From positions 1 through 53,560 of the IMG/VR virus record IMGVR_UViG_3300006754_000025: 53,560 bases of DNA, one strand, 5' to 3'. The number at the start of each line of letters is the position of its first letter. The first letter of the stretch is position 1. A program made the translations under genes and the position numbers. This stretch comes from a virus. The notes beneath the pieces were generated by a model. It ran no database searches. It saw only the letters and a list, made by a program, of their open reading frames with translations, and was not told the DNA's origin. Positions 29,089 to 37,760 of the stretch are shown here, piece by piece.

Positions 29089-30602
29089 CAACCTCCCCCA
29101 TGAAGAAAGTCGAAGTCCATGTTGGTGCTGGCGCGCGTTGTCGCTAGTTCGCCGTTGCCCCAGCGGAATTCGCATCGCTCGATCTTGCCATTGGGAAAGC
29201 AGTCGTTGCGGAAGCCGTCGTATTCGATGTCCTTCGCTTCGTCGAACTTAGTTTCCAGCAAGTCGATATAAGCGTCGCAGGCGTCACGGATGTCCGACAG
29301 GTTGTCGTCGTTATTGTTCTTCAGCCAATCCCCAACAAACGAGTATTGCTGGACAAACCGGCGCACGAGGTCTTCGCGGTAAACGACGGCGACGCCATCG
29401 CTGGCCGGTTCAATCTCCCGTTCGCGGACGTAGCGGTCCAGTTGCCCATTCTCATGGCGAGCGTTGTAGGCGCAGCGGAGATACAACCGGGCTTCGTCTG
29501 TCTGGCCGAGCGTGAACTTGTAGACGGGAAGCGGGAAAAAGACTCGCCCCTCATCGCCCTGGACCTCAAAGTCGCCCAGGTACTCAGTGTTTCCGCTGGT
29601 CGTCGCCATCACCATGTGACCGTTCGCAAACTCACCGAATATCTTAGCGCCTTGCGACAGCTGCTCGGCGGTCAACTTGTCTTCCGCTGACTCCAACAGG
29701 TGGTCGAGGATTGGCCGCGCCTGCTTGGGGTCAAAGATGTCGTCAGGGTCCATTTCTGGAACATCGAGCGGCGCATCTTCCCACCAACTGATTTGGTAAT
29801 ACCGCCAAACCGTCTTCAGCGCCAAGTAGCGATTCGCTCCGACGCCGGCGAACGATTCAGGAGACTCCGAACCCCAGCCAAAAAAGGGACGGTAGCTCAA
29901 GTCGATTGGCTGTTTCCACGTCCCGTCAGACTCTTGCCCGATTGCTCGCAACCGAAACATTGCTTGGAACTCTGTCGGCCCGCACACGACGCGGACGTAT
30001 CGCGGCTTAGCCGACTGCATCGTCCGCTGCGAGTTGTTCATGCTGCCGGAAGTTGGCAAATCGTCGCCCTCGCCAACTTTATGGACCTTATAGCTGCCAT
30101 CTTCAACTGGGCAGAACGCCAACCCCTCTTGCCGGCAAAGCGAATTGATCGCGTCGACTGAGTCGGAGGCGTCCCAATCAACATCGGGGTAGCTGTCGCC
30201 GTCCGCACTCGCGCTGTCGATCGTGATGTCCAGTTGGTCCGCAATCTCGTCGAACAACTCTTGGGCAGACTTCTTGTTGGCGTCGTCAACCGGCTCGTTG
30301 TCGCCGCCTCGCCGATTGAACCGACCGCCGAGCTTGCCTTGCTCGATCTTCCACCGCTGGTCCTTAATGCGATGGCGCATCAGGAACTTTCCGCCACGCC
30401 TCAGAAACACGCTGCGGACGATCCGAATGTCGGGGAAGTTGATCGTCGTCCCGCCGTACGCGAGCGTCAGCGTATCGATGATTGGCGTCGTGTTGGCCGC
30501 TTCGGTGTAGATGATCCCCTCGCCGGGCGCAGCACCAGGCGTAAGCGACAAATAGCCGCCGACAGAACGAAGCGTAGAGAGTGTTGCGGTTCCTTGTGGC
30601 AT
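29088..30602 (-). CDS. Tail hub / baseplate hub-like protein
   Basis: This 504-residue protein has features of phage tail hub proteins. A start domain with IRIVRSVFLRRGGKFLMRHRI is followed by KKSAQELFDEIADQLDITID and WDASDSVDAINSLCRQEGLAFCPVEDGSYKVHKVG, the pattern seen in gpD/gp27-like hub folds where a peptide-binding helix and a small beta domain recur. It lies after the distal tail candidate and before the three paralogues, the right place for a hub. The end (EFRWGNGELATTRAS) is beta-rich. No lysozyme or peptidase motif is visible. Confidence 0.6.
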   Translation of the reverse strand: MPQGTATLSTLRSVGGYLSLTPGAAPGEGIIYTEAANTTPIIDTLTLAYGGTTINFPDIRIVRSVFLRRGGKFLMRHRIKDQRWKIEQGKLGGRFNRRGGDNEPVDDANKKSAQELFDEIADQLDITIDSASADGDSYPDVDWDASDSVDAINSLCRQEGLAFCPVEDGSYKVHKVGEGDDLPTSGSMNNSQRTMQSAKPRYVRVVCGPTEFQAMFRLRAIGQESDGTWKQPIDLSYRPFFGWGSESPESFAGVGANRYLALKTVWRYYQISWWEDAPLDVPEMDPDDIFDPKQARPILDHLLESAEDKLTAEQLSQGAKIFGEFANGHMVMATTSGNTEYLGDFEVQGDEGRVFFPLPVYKFTLGQTDEARLYLRCAYNARHENGQLDRYVREREIEPASDGVAVVYREDLVRRFVQQYSFVGDWLKNNNDDNLSDIRDACDAYIDLLETKFDEAKDIEYDGFRNDCFPNGKIERCEFRWGNGELATTRASTNMDFDFLHGGG

Positions 30603-30603
30603 A

Positions 30604-31920
30604 TCACGTCGTTGCGGCGAATGTGACCTTCACGTCGCACGGCGGGTCCCACACACGTAGGTCCTTCGTCGTGATTCCGTTCAGATCAAGACCCGCCGAC
30701 AGTGTCGCGATGCCTAGCGGATCGGCGTAGCCGGCTCCCTTATAAAGGTCCACCGCGCCCAGGCTCTTGACTCGCGGATCGTTTCGTAGGTCAATGATTC
30801 CACGATCGTAGGCGGCGATTGTGCCAGTGCCGGCAGCCCCCTCGATCAATAGCGTCGTGTACTTGAGGGTGAAGTTGGTCGAGCCCGATTCTGACCGCTG
30901 ATAGTACGTTCCGCCGCCGCCCTTGCCGTCGACCGTGGTCGGCGATGTTAGCGCGTAGACCTTGCCTCCGCTCATGTTCACCGTCCCGTACGTCCCGCTA
31001 CCCAGCGTCACTGTTGCGTTCGATCCGAGGTTGAGCGTGTCGACTTCCGCCGAGTTCCCGTCGCCGACTCCAAATTCAACATCGCCACCGGTGACCGTCC
31101 ACGTTGAAGTGATTGTCGAAGCGGTGATGATGTTGACCGGCGCTTGCGTCGAGCGTACGGCGGTCTGATACACCAAGCCGTTAACCGTTGACGCGGTACT
31201 GGTATCGACTTTGACCCAACTCATCGAATTAGTGCCGGCTTGCTCGCCATTAACACCGACATTGACGGCGATCGTCCCCGTCCCAATTTCCAAATGCGTT
31301 GGTAGCATCTCAGGATATGGGTACGAAGGATCATCGACGTTGATTGCTGGCAGCCCAACCGGATATTTGCAGTCTTTCCGGTAGTCCACTTCCGCGAGGT
31401 TGACGGCTGCTTGGTTGATTCCAAACTTAAGCGGCGAGGTCGCTCGGTAGTCGAAGATCGCGGTGTCGCCGGTACTCGGCGCTGTCCCACCTTCCCAGTT
31501 GGCCGCCGTCCCCCACGCGGCGCCGCTACCCGCTGCGATGTCCACTGATTGCAGCGTCGTGCCGGACCCTGACGTGTCCGACCAATTCAGAGTGAACGGA
31601 CGCCCGTCTACCTTGCCGACGAAATTGAGGGTTGTCGTCGCAGTCGTATACGTGACCGCTGACAACTGCCGGAATTCACCGTACGCCGATCCAAGCCCCG
31701 TAACGCTTGACCCGCTCGTCAGTGACCCGTTGCCCGTCATCATGTAGACCACGTCGTTGCCGATGTCATTGAGCGACGCACTGCCCAGCGTCAACGTCAA
31801 CGAAACCGCGCCGTCTAGGTCGATCGTAATCGTCTCGGACGCGGACCACGTCCCGCCCAAACCGACCGACTCCTCTTTAGCGACATTCGACGCGCCGCCG
31901 ATCCATGCGATATTTGCCAT
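30604..31920 (-). CDS. Beta-rich tail protein
   Basis: A 438-residue protein with AGAGG 6 bases before the ATG. It is built of short beta repeats with little charge (ITIDLDGAVSLTLTLGSASL; VDTLNLGSNATVTLGSGTYG), and contains AAWGTAANWEGGTAPSTGD, a 'W.....NW.GG..P..GD' motif common to beta-helix phage and surface proteins. The middle repeats look like a beta-solenoid. It sits between the distal tail candidate and the hub, so a tail-tip or fibre role is likely. Confidence 0.6.
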   Translation of the reverse strand: MANIAWIGGASNVAKEESVGLGGTWSASETITIDLDGAVSLTLTLGSASLNDIGNDVVYMMTGNGSLTSGSSVTGLGSAYGEFRQLSAVTYTTATTTLNFVGKVDGRPFTLNWSDTSGSGTTLQSVDIAAGSGAAWGTAANWEGGTAPSTGDTAIFDYRATSPLKFGINQAAVNLAEVDYRKDCKYPVGLPAINVDDPSYPYPEMLPTHLEIGTGTIAVNVGVNGEQAGTNSMSWVKVDTSTASTVNGLVYQTAVRSTQAPVNIITASTITSTWTVTGGDVEFGVGDGNSAEVDTLNLGSNATVTLGSGTYGTVNMSGGKVYALTSPTTVDGKGGGGTYYQRSESGSTNFTLKYTTLLIEGAAGTGTIAAYDRGIIDLRNDPRVKSLGAVDLYKGAGYADPLGIATLSAGLDLNGITTKDLRVWDPPCDVKVTFAATT

Positions 31921-31923
31921 TTT

Positions 31924-32685
31924 CTACCTCTTTTCAGGCTCGTCCACGGGGTTAAACCCAATGGGTGCCTCGAATTCGTAGTACCACGTTGTCTTGAAAT
32001 TCTCGAAACCGTTACGTTGGTGGTGCGCGCTGGTGTGACCGACTCGCGTCTTGTCATGTTTAAGGAACGTGGCCCACTGCGGCACGGCTGGCAGCATGTA
32101 AGGTCCGTACGCCATCACAGCGTGACCCCACTGACGGGCACGCCCTTTAGTGAATTCATGCGTGGTCTGGACGACTGGCGGCCCAATCTCGTATTCGTAA
32201 ACCTCGAACCGAGGTCCGCCTGTCCCAATGACTTGAATCTCGTTGTGCCATTCCAGTAGGTTTTGATCGAACTGACCGCTATCAACCGGATACTCTGCCT
32301 TCAATGTGATTTGCAACGTCCGTTGGGTCGCCAACTCCGCGCCATCGTTGCCCGTGAAGTTCATCCGTAAAACTTGAATGCCGTTGATCGATCCGGTCGC
32401 GTCGATGACGTGCGACGTTGGCGTACCGTCATCCCAGAACAAGCCGGCCTGCTCACCAGCGAGCGGCGGCCCGGCAAGCCCGTCGAATCCGTACCCCGTC
32501 CGCAACTCGGAAAGCTCGGTATCGAAGTTCGATTGGCCGGTCGTGCAGATGACGACTTCTGTCGTGAACACCTCGATGCGGCGGAATTGGTGTCCGCGAT
32601 TGCTGTACGTCTGCTGCATATCGTGCGACAGCAAGTTGACTTCTGAGACGGGATGCTCGAAATCGCGGAACTTGAAGATGGTCAT
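31924..32685 (-). CDS. Putative distal tail protein
   Basis: The protein has 253 residues, and its ATG overlaps the stop of the proline-rich gene upstream (ATGA). N-terminal residues (FKFRDFEHPVSEVNLLSHDM ... QFRRIEVFTTEVVICTT) and the following beta-rich body fit a distal-tail-type protein, and the order tube, chaperones, (tape measure), this gene, hub supports it. It contains DGLAGPPLAGE, encoded by the 34-bp repeat shared with 1105-1821. The C-terminus is Trp/His-rich. Motif support is weak; the call is positional. Confidence 0.45.
   Translation of the reverse strand: MTIFKFRDFEHPVSEVNLLSHDMQQTYSNRGHQFRRIEVFTTEVVICTTGQSNFDTELSELRTGYGFDGLAGPPLAGEQAGLFWDDGTPTSHVIDATGSINGIQVLRMNFTGNDGAELATQRTLQITLKAEYPVDSGQFDQNLLEWHNEIQVIGTGGPRFEVYEYEIGPPVVQTTHEFTKGRARQWGHAVMAYGPYMLPAVPQWATFLKHDKTRVGHTSAHHQRNGFENFKTTWYYEFEAPIGFNPVDEPEKR
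32452..32485. repeat. 34-bp dispersed direct repeat, copy 2
   Basis: Identical to 1324-1357 and in the same reading frame (DGLAGPPLAGE) inside an otherwise unrelated tail gene 31 kb away. Confidence 0.9.
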
Positions 32686-33668
32686 TCGCTGGTGAACCTC
32701 GCGTCTTCGAGTTGACGAACAGACGAGGTGACGCCACGAATATGATCAGCGATGCTGCCGAACATCTGAATGACTACGTCTTCCAGTTGGTCAATCTGTT
32801 CATTGACTTCCTCGCCGGCCTGCTCGATGCCCGCCGTGTCGAAGTCGCCTTGGCCGCCCTGATCGTGCGTCTGCGTGCCTTGGACGCTCTGCGATCCGGC
32901 GTTCTGTGTAATGTTGTCGCCAAAGTATCCGTCAGCGTTTTGGTTCGACCACTGAGGTTCGTAAGCCTTGGGCGCCTGTTCAGTCGGAACCGCTGGCGGT
33001 GGAACGTCATCAAGCGGAGGATGACTCGTAAACGCACCCCCGACGCGCGGTGAGGTTTCAATTCCCGGCGCCGGAGGTGTCAGCAACGATGCGGGTTGAG
33101 GTAACCCACTACCACCCCAAGGCGCCCCAGTAGCAGGAGGAGAGGCGCTAGGAGTTTCGGGCGCCGCTACCGGCGCGAGGTCTTCTGCGAATGCCGGCTG
33201 CGGATCTTGCCATGCCGACTCTGGAAGTGGCGGAATGCTCGCCGACTGCTGCACCTGGCCGAGCGGTTTGCGGTGCGCCTCGGCCATTTCCCACGGGTTG
33301 GTCGGTAGATCATCCGCCGTGGTTCGACGAGCCTCGCCGCCGAACATTGATGGATCAATTGACGTGGCCGGAAAGTCAGTGGCCTCATAAGGCTCCCACC
33401 CCGCCGGCAGTTCTTGGTCCGGTAGCTTTGGTGATTCACCTACTTCAGCGGCGGGTAGTTCAGCGTCGGGCAACCCCTCTTCTCGCAACGGAGCGTCAGG
33501 AAGGTCGGTGTCGGGCAACCCCTCTTCGGGTGACGGTATGTCGAACGGATCGTCGTCGGCGAAGTCGGCATCACTGACCTCGGGCGGGGTTTCCAAGTCG
33601 ATCTGGAACTCGCCGCCCTCGTGAAAGTAGCCGTCGCCGTATTCGTATTCTTCGTATTCGTTAGGCAT
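32682..33668 (-). CDS. Proline-rich acidic protein in the tape-measure position
   Basis: The protein has 328 residues. The first 200 are very acidic and proline-rich with loose repeats (EEGLPDTDLPDAPLREEGLP; DAELPAAEVGESPKLPDQEL); the middle is Pro/Ala-rich; the last 60 form a likely coiled coil (AGEEVNEQIDQLEDVVIQMF ... IRGVTSSVRQLEDARFTSE). It overlaps the chaperone GT frame by 8 bases and the next gene by 4. In siphoviruses the gene right after the G/GT chaperones is the tape measure, which is normally long and helical. This one is short and mostly disordered, so it is either an unusual tape measure or an extra protein in that slot. Confidence 0.55.
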   Translation of the reverse strand: MPNEYEEYEYGDGYFHEGGEFQIDLETPPEVSDADFADDDPFDIPSPEEGLPDTDLPDAPLREEGLPDAELPAAEVGESPKLPDQELPAGWEPYEATDFPATSIDPSMFGGEARRTTADDLPTNPWEMAEAHRKPLGQVQQSASIPPLPESAWQDPQPAFAEDLAPVAAPETPSASPPATGAPWGGSGLPQPASLLTPPAPGIETSPRVGGAFTSHPPLDDVPPPAVPTEQAPKAYEPQWSNQNADGYFGDNITQNAGSQSVQGTQTHDQGGQGDFDTAGIEQAGEEVNEQIDQLEDVVIQMFGSIADHIRGVTSSVRQLEDARFTSE

Positions 33669-33987
33669 TTGCTTTCGCCGCCCATTCCTTGGCGTTCCGA
33701 ATAACCACCGCGTTGCGCCTCACGATCGCGTCGCGAGGAAACGAACCGACCGCCTCGCACTCCCGATGGAACTGCCAGGCCAGTCGGTTTTGCTCTGTCA
33801 AAGCCCGGTTGTGGTCGGGTGTTCCTTTGGGGCATCCAACGTCCGTTTCGCACATCGGCTTGGTGTATCGTTTCATCGGTTCGCCGCGCCGAATCATAGG
33901 CTGTCCTGTCGCCTCGTCATATTGCCATTTCAGGCACGTTTGACATTCGCGAGATGAGACGAGCGGATACACCAACGCCAGCTTCAC
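33661..33987 (-). CDS. Tail assembly chaperone, T part of the G-T frameshift product
   Basis: This frame encodes 108 residues from a GTG at 33987 with a poor ribosome site. It is best read as the C-terminal part of a fusion made by -1 frameshifting at the AAAAAAC at the end of the upstream frame; the fused protein would have 113 + 4 + 108 = 225 residues. It has a Cys set (ECQTCLKW ... MCETDVGCPKG) and a helical end (WQFHRECEAVGSFPRDAIVRR) typical of the T segment in some phages. In known systems G and GT coat the tape measure during tail assembly and leave before maturation. Confidence 0.75.
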   Translation of the reverse strand: MKLALVYPLVSSRECQTCLKWQYDEATGQPMIRRGEPMKRYTKPMCETDVGCPKGTPDHNRALTEQNRLAWQFHRECEAVGSFPRDAIVRRNAVVIRNAKEWAAKANA

Positions 33988-33995
33988 CCCGCTAC

Positions 33996-34337
33996 TCAGT
34001 TTTTTGCCGCTTCCTCGGCGGGTTGGTTTGCCATGACCTGTTCAAACATCTTCAGCTTGACTTTGGGATGCAGCCTCGCGACGTGCTGCGGATGGATCGG
34101 AACTGTACCGTCGTTGCCATCCCGCACATCCCATTCGACCATTGACCCCGCAATCGCCACGTCGACGATGTCTTCTCGGTTCCGCCCCTCCGCATGCAAT
34201 TTCATTCGCGAGTAGACTTCCGCTCGATCGCCGCCGAACTTGGGGCGAAACAGGAAGTTGACTTCAGGGTGCAACCCATCGACCGCGTTGATGCGGCCCG
34301 GCTGTGTGTACCCGTCATAGATGTACGCTGCTGGCAT
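33996..34337 (-). CDS. Tail assembly chaperone, G part
   Basis: A 113-residue protein directly downstream of the tail tube gene. It contains YSRMKLHAEGRNREDIVDVAIAG and a segment of helix and strand with DGTVPIHPQHVARLHPKVKLKMFEQVM typical of G-type chaperones, and ends EEAAKN at a TGA. The last two codons before the stop, with the preceding base, form A-AAA-AAC in the correct phase for -1 slippage. In lambda-like phages a few percent of ribosomes shift and make the G-T fusion, and the ratio matters for tail assembly. Confidence 0.75.
   Translation of the reverse strand: MPAAYIYDGYTQPGRINAVDGLHPEVNFLFRPKFGGDRAEVYSRMKLHAEGRNREDIVDVAIAGSMVEWDVRDGNDGTVPIHPQHVARLHPKVKLKMFEQVMANQPAEEAAKN
33999..34005 (-). 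other. Programmed -1 ribosomal frameshift site (A AAA AAC)
   Basis: On the minus strand the heptamer AAAAAAC lies in phase X-XXX-XXZ (GCA AAA AAC TGA) immediately before the G stop codon. After a -1 slip translation continues CTG AGT AGC GGG GTG, which enters the downstream frame at its GTG. Slippery sequence, position and the gene pair all match the known tail chaperone frameshift. Confidence 0.85.
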
Positions 34338-34340
34338 CTG

Positions 34341-35246
34341 TTACACCGTTGCATCATTGGTTACGACTAGTTCTTTCGCCGCGTCCGTTTCGTAGGCGAC
34401 GAGTTTCACGTAATTGGTAATCTCGCGTTTCCCCTGCACCTTTGGCGTTCGCGGCTCTTGGTGCAACGCAGGGAATGTAAAGAGTGTGCTGACCGATCCA
34501 TTGGTGAATGTTAGCGTCCCCGTCTTCGCCGTCGTCCCGTCCGTGTACACGTCGACTTCGTCAGCCGAATTGAACGGCAACGTGAATTCGAGACTAATGG
34601 ACCGCGTCGTCGGGCAAAGACTGGTCGGAGTCAGCGAGTTGGTGAACCGCATGTCAATGCCGTTGTCGATCGTAAGCCGCCAGTTCATCATGGCGATCGC
34701 GTCACTAGCCAGAACCAGCGCACCCGTCGAGTCACTATGCACGTAGGGCTGATCCGCCGCCGTTGATCCCATGCCGCCGGCTGGAACCCATGACGATGGC
34801 GTCGCGTCTTCGGTCGTCCCCATGAACTGCACTTTCAGTTCAACCAACCCGCCAGCCTGCGACTGGAAGATCGCACGGTTGACGTGGCAGCCGGTGAAGT
34901 CGAAGTATTCGCCGTCTAGATACTTGGCGATCGCCACTGCTGGAATCGTCTCAGCCAACGCGAAGGTGTCGCCGGACGCTGCCGCGCCTAAGATCATCGG
35001 CAACCAGACATCCAAGTCGGCTGGCGAAGGATGAGTTGTAATCTCACCTTGCACAAACTGCGCACGATCGCGGGTGCGATTCGAGTGAAGCGACCGCGTG
35101 CCGCGAACGCCATCGCTGTTGACGATCGAGATAATCTGCTCGATCGACTCATTAGTGAATTCGACTTCGTATGCCGATGACGTAATCGCCGCTGCTTGCT
35201 CGATTGCCAGTCGTGCTTGGGCGCCTTGTGAAGCGTTGCATGCCAT
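34341..35246 (-). CDS. Major tail (tube) protein
   Basis: This 301-residue protein has the tail-tube plan: an N-terminal S-A-Y-E-V-E-F-T-N-E-S-I-E-Q-I segment, GVRGTRSLHSNRTRDRAQFVQGE, GEITTHPSPADLDVWLPMILGA, a core of beta strands, and a C-terminal part with NYVKLVAYETDAAKELVVTND. It would stack as hexamer rings round the tape measure. The neighbours (terminator-like protein upstream, G/GT chaperones downstream) agree. The highly basic HSNRTRDR stretch is typical of the loop region. Confidence 0.7.
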   Translation of the reverse strand: MACNASQGAQARLAIEQAAAITSSAYEVEFTNESIEQIISIVNSDGVRGTRSLHSNRTRDRAQFVQGEITTHPSPADLDVWLPMILGAAASGDTFALAETIPAVAIAKYLDGEYFDFTGCHVNRAIFQSQAGGLVELKVQFMGTTEDATPSSWVPAGGMGSTAADQPYVHSDSTGALVLASDAIAMMNWRLTIDNGIDMRFTNSLTPTSLCPTTRSISLEFTLPFNSADEVDVYTDGTTAKTGTLTFTNGSVSTLFTFPALHQEPRTPKVQGKREITNYVKLVAYETDAAKELVVTNDATV

Positions 35247-35248
35247 GT

Positions 35249-35689
35249 TTAATTTCCTCTCTCTTCACGAGAGATGCAGATAATAGCCATCGTCGTCGCG
35301 ATGTGGTTCTTACGCCACTTGTCTGGTATGACGACGTGACCAAACCGAACGTGTACGGTGTGAACGCTCGTGACGCCGGACAGCCGCTGATGGATAAATT
35401 CACGTCGAATCTTTTGTCGCCAGGTCGCGATGCGGCCAACGTGGTCCGACTCGCTCCCGCTAGTTCCGCGAACGATCGTCACCATGATTGGGTAGGCGAT
35501 GTCGTCGCAGGTGTTCGTGCCTTCTAACTCCCATTCCTTTTCCGGCAGGTGGACTGTTACGCCCGAGTGGATCTTGTGTTGATCCCAAGGCGCAATCCGC
35601 TTGTTCACGCCGTTGTCGCCAAGCCCGTCTAGGCTCAACGCATCAATTTGCGTGACAATCTGATCCATGCTGTCTTCAAGGACGCTCAT
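35249..35689 (-). CDS. Putative tail terminator / tail completion protein
   Basis: A 146-residue protein between the connector and the tail tube genes. It starts with a helix (EDSMDQIVTQIDALSL), followed by beta strands IHSGVTVHLPEKEWELEGTN, and a final VHTVHVRFGHVVIPDKW. The layout resembles gpU/tail-terminator-like proteins that cap the tail tube and join it to the head. No sequence motif is diagnostic; the call is from position and size. Confidence 0.5.
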   Translation of the reverse strand: MSVLEDSMDQIVTQIDALSLDGLGDNGVNKRIAPWDQHKIHSGVTVHLPEKEWELEGTNTCDDIAYPIMVTIVRGTSGSESDHVGRIATWRQKIRREFIHQRLSGVTSVHTVHVRFGHVVIPDKWRKNHIATTMAIICISREERGN

Positions 35690-36864
35690 TAAGTGGGACT
35701 CGCGTTAACAACTTCGTCCGGTACTGTTGACCAACCGCGCCAATGGAACGGGTGTTGAACAGACCCAGACGACGAGTTTCGGTTTCGTGAGTCGCCGCCG
35801 GCTGCCTCTTGCAGCGCCAACATCGCCAGCTGCACGTACTCCGCGCGATCCTCTCGCTTCGTCAGTAACGCGAACTGGGCTTCGCACGCGCGAAGGAAAT
35901 ACGTGTGCATCGTGTCTGTCGTAAAGTCGAGCGGGTCGCTAATCGAATACTTCACGCCAGACGCGCCGATACCTGGCACAGCGTCGATGGTGAGGCTGGT
36001 CGTTGACGCAACCTCATCGACGATTCGGTAAGCGGTGTACGGGTTGTCGCCCTCGCGATCGGTAGGAACCGTGGACGAATCCGACGAAAAGCGAATCACC
36101 GCGCCTTCGTGGTTGGCGGCGCTAAACGCGGTTCCCGTGCCAGTGACGGTCGTCGAAGCCGCGCCATGATCGATCGTGCCGGTGGACTCACTGAATACCC
36201 GCAGCGGTCGCGGGCCGGCTTGGTAGTTGAATTCGTACGTGCGTGCCGTCGATGGCGGCGGGCTTAGCGTCATCGTCAACGCGCCGTAGTAGTCCGAGTC
36301 GCCAGCGTTGATCGTGAAGATGGTCGGCGTGCTGGGCGTCTGATACCAAATCGAGTGGCCTAGCGCTTCGGGCGGGTCGCGATAGTCGATCGCGTAGTTG
36401 CCGATGACATCCCACGCCTTATCGATCTTGCGGAAGTTCGACGGGAATGGATAGGAAGCCCGGTAGCAGATGTAGGAAGTTCCAGCAACTACATCTGCAC
36501 CGGGATTCAACTGTTCGGAAAGCGTCACGGTCGTTGACGAACCGTAAGACTCGATCGGGTAATGCGCCTGATCGCTGGCGAAGTAGATTCGGTACAGATC
36601 CGCGTTCGTCGGAAACGTGTCGCCCGTCAACGTGACGGTTCGCGTGGAATGCGTGTAGGCGACGCTTCCGTCTGACACCGACGCTTCACTGCGGATCGAA
36701 TAGCGTCGCTCGTAGTACCGCCACTTATAGACGTTCGGCAAAGCTCGATACGCAGCAAGGATCGCTCGGCGCACATTGCGACCTTCCCGCCCCGTCGTGT
36801 CAACATCGAAGACATCAACGACGTGGTCGTAAGCATCCTTATACGTGTAAAGCTCAATCGACAT
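35689..36864 (-). CDS. Head-tail connector/adaptor-like protein
   Basis: This 391-residue protein starts at the ATG at 36864 (GGTGG 5 bases upstream). Residues 1-70 are helical (YKDAYDHVVDVFDV ... RRAILAAYRALPNVYKWRYY) and resemble the start of adaptor proteins. Two Ig-like beta repeats follow (SVAYTHSTRTVTLTGDTFP and GAASTTVTGTGTAFSAANHE). The end is helical with a basic Ser/Arg-rich tail. It follows the portal-proximal genes and precedes the tail terminator candidate, where a connector is expected. Confidence 0.55.
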   Translation of the reverse strand: MSIELYTYKDAYDHVVDVFDVDTTGREGRNVRRAILAAYRALPNVYKWRYYERRYSIRSEASVSDGSVAYTHSTRTVTLTGDTFPTNADLYRIYFASDQAHYPIESYGSSTTVTLSEQLNPGADVVAGTSYICYRASYPFPSNFRKIDKAWDVIGNYAIDYRDPPEALGHSIWYQTPSTPTIFTINAGDSDYYGALTMTLSPPPSTARTYEFNYQAGPRPLRVFSESTGTIDHGAASTTVTGTGTAFSAANHEGAVIRFSSDSSTVPTDREGDNPYTAYRIVDEVASTTSLTIDAVPGIGASGVKYSISDPLDFTTDTMHTYFLRACEAQFALLTKREDRAEYVQLAMLALQEAAGGDSRNRNSSSGSVQHPFHWRGWSTVPDEVVNASPT

Positions 36865-37429
36865 GGTTTCCACCGTGTTTTTCGATGATGTCCGCCGTCT
36901 CGGTCTTGACGTTCAATTCAGGATTGGCCGCCTGCCGTTCGCGCAGGTGACGAGCGACAATATCCTTCCCTAACGTCACGCGTCTTTTGCGGGCTCGCTC
37001 CGGTCGCGCCGGGGCTTCCGCATCCGTGACCTTGCACGAGCCCTCGCACGGTACGCCTCGTTCGATGCACCGCTCTTGGACTTCGCCTCGCGATTTCACA
37101 AACGCTTGTGGGTCGCCTTCGTCGTCGGCCAGGCCAGGTTGATAGAAGTCGCCCGGCATCGGCGTGTAGCCTTTGGCTTTCGCCTTGGCAACGATTCGTG
37201 CAAGCCCTGCTGGATCGTCGGCGAACTGCTTATCCAACGTGCCAACGCCCGCGAAGAATGTTGAGTCGGTGACACAGCCCGGCGCTTTCCCTGCCTTGGC
37301 CATTTCGCGCATTCGCTGCTTGTCCCTCGCGATCTGTTCGTCAGGCAGAGGCGGGTCGTACACCGTTTTGCCGGCGACGATGGTTGCGCGATAAGACACA
37401 CCGTTGATTTTCGTAGTCCAACCAGCCAC
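36854..37429 (-). CDS. Conserved-type phage hypothetical protein
   Basis: A 191-residue protein from a GTG at 37429 with AAGGAG 7 bases upstream; the longer frame starting at 37522 would overlap the upstream gene. It contains a run of features I have seen in other phages: CVTDSTFFAGVGTLDKQF, KGYTPMPGDFYQPGLADDEGDPQAFVKSRGEVQERC and a Cys pair (GVPCEGSCKV). The C-terminus is basic. Function is unknown; the Cys-rich EVQERCIERGVPCEGSC segment may bind a metal. Confidence 0.6.
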   Translation of the reverse strand: MAGWTTKINGVSYRATIVAGKTVYDPPLPDEQIARDKQRMREMAKAGKAPGCVTDSTFFAGVGTLDKQFADDPAGLARIVAKAKAKGYTPMPGDFYQPGLADDEGDPQAFVKSRGEVQERCIERGVPCEGSCKVTDAEAPARPERARKRRVTLGKDIVARHLRERQAANPELNVKTETADIIEKHGGNHVD

Positions 37430-37433
37430 GTAA

Positions 37434-37760
37434 TTACTCCTTGATGTAGCGGAACCAGCCTGTGACGCGACCGGTCGTGGTAAGCACGACTTGGAACGCT
37501 TCCCCGGCGACGCATTGAACAACCGGAATCAATTGATTGGCCGGTTTGTCGATCGCCCCGCCTGCGATCAAGCCGACAGGACCGATCTTCACCGTCGCCG
37601 CACTCGTTAGCGAAACGTCGTTCGCGGCGACCGCACGGAGATGGGCTTCGTAGACTGTGATGCGTTGCCCCGCCGTCAACGCAACAACCTCATGCGTCGC
37701 CGCCGTTGCTTCATCGAACTGGACGGTCACCAGTTTCTTAGGGTCAGTTAGAATCGTCAT
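37434..37760 (-). CDS. Small beta-rich head protein
   Basis: This 108-residue protein starts inside the 3' end of the portal gene. It is a short beta-sandwich-like sequence (HEVVALTAGQRITVYEAHLRA ... GEAFQVVLTTTGRVTGWFRYI). The size and composition resemble head decoration or Ig-like phage proteins. No family is recognised. Confidence 0.55.
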   Translation of the reverse strand: MTILTDPKKLVTVQFDEATAATHEVVALTAGQRITVYEAHLRAVAANDVSLTSAATVKIGPVGLIAGGAIDKPANQLIPVVQCVAGEAFQVVLTTTGRVTGWFRYIKE

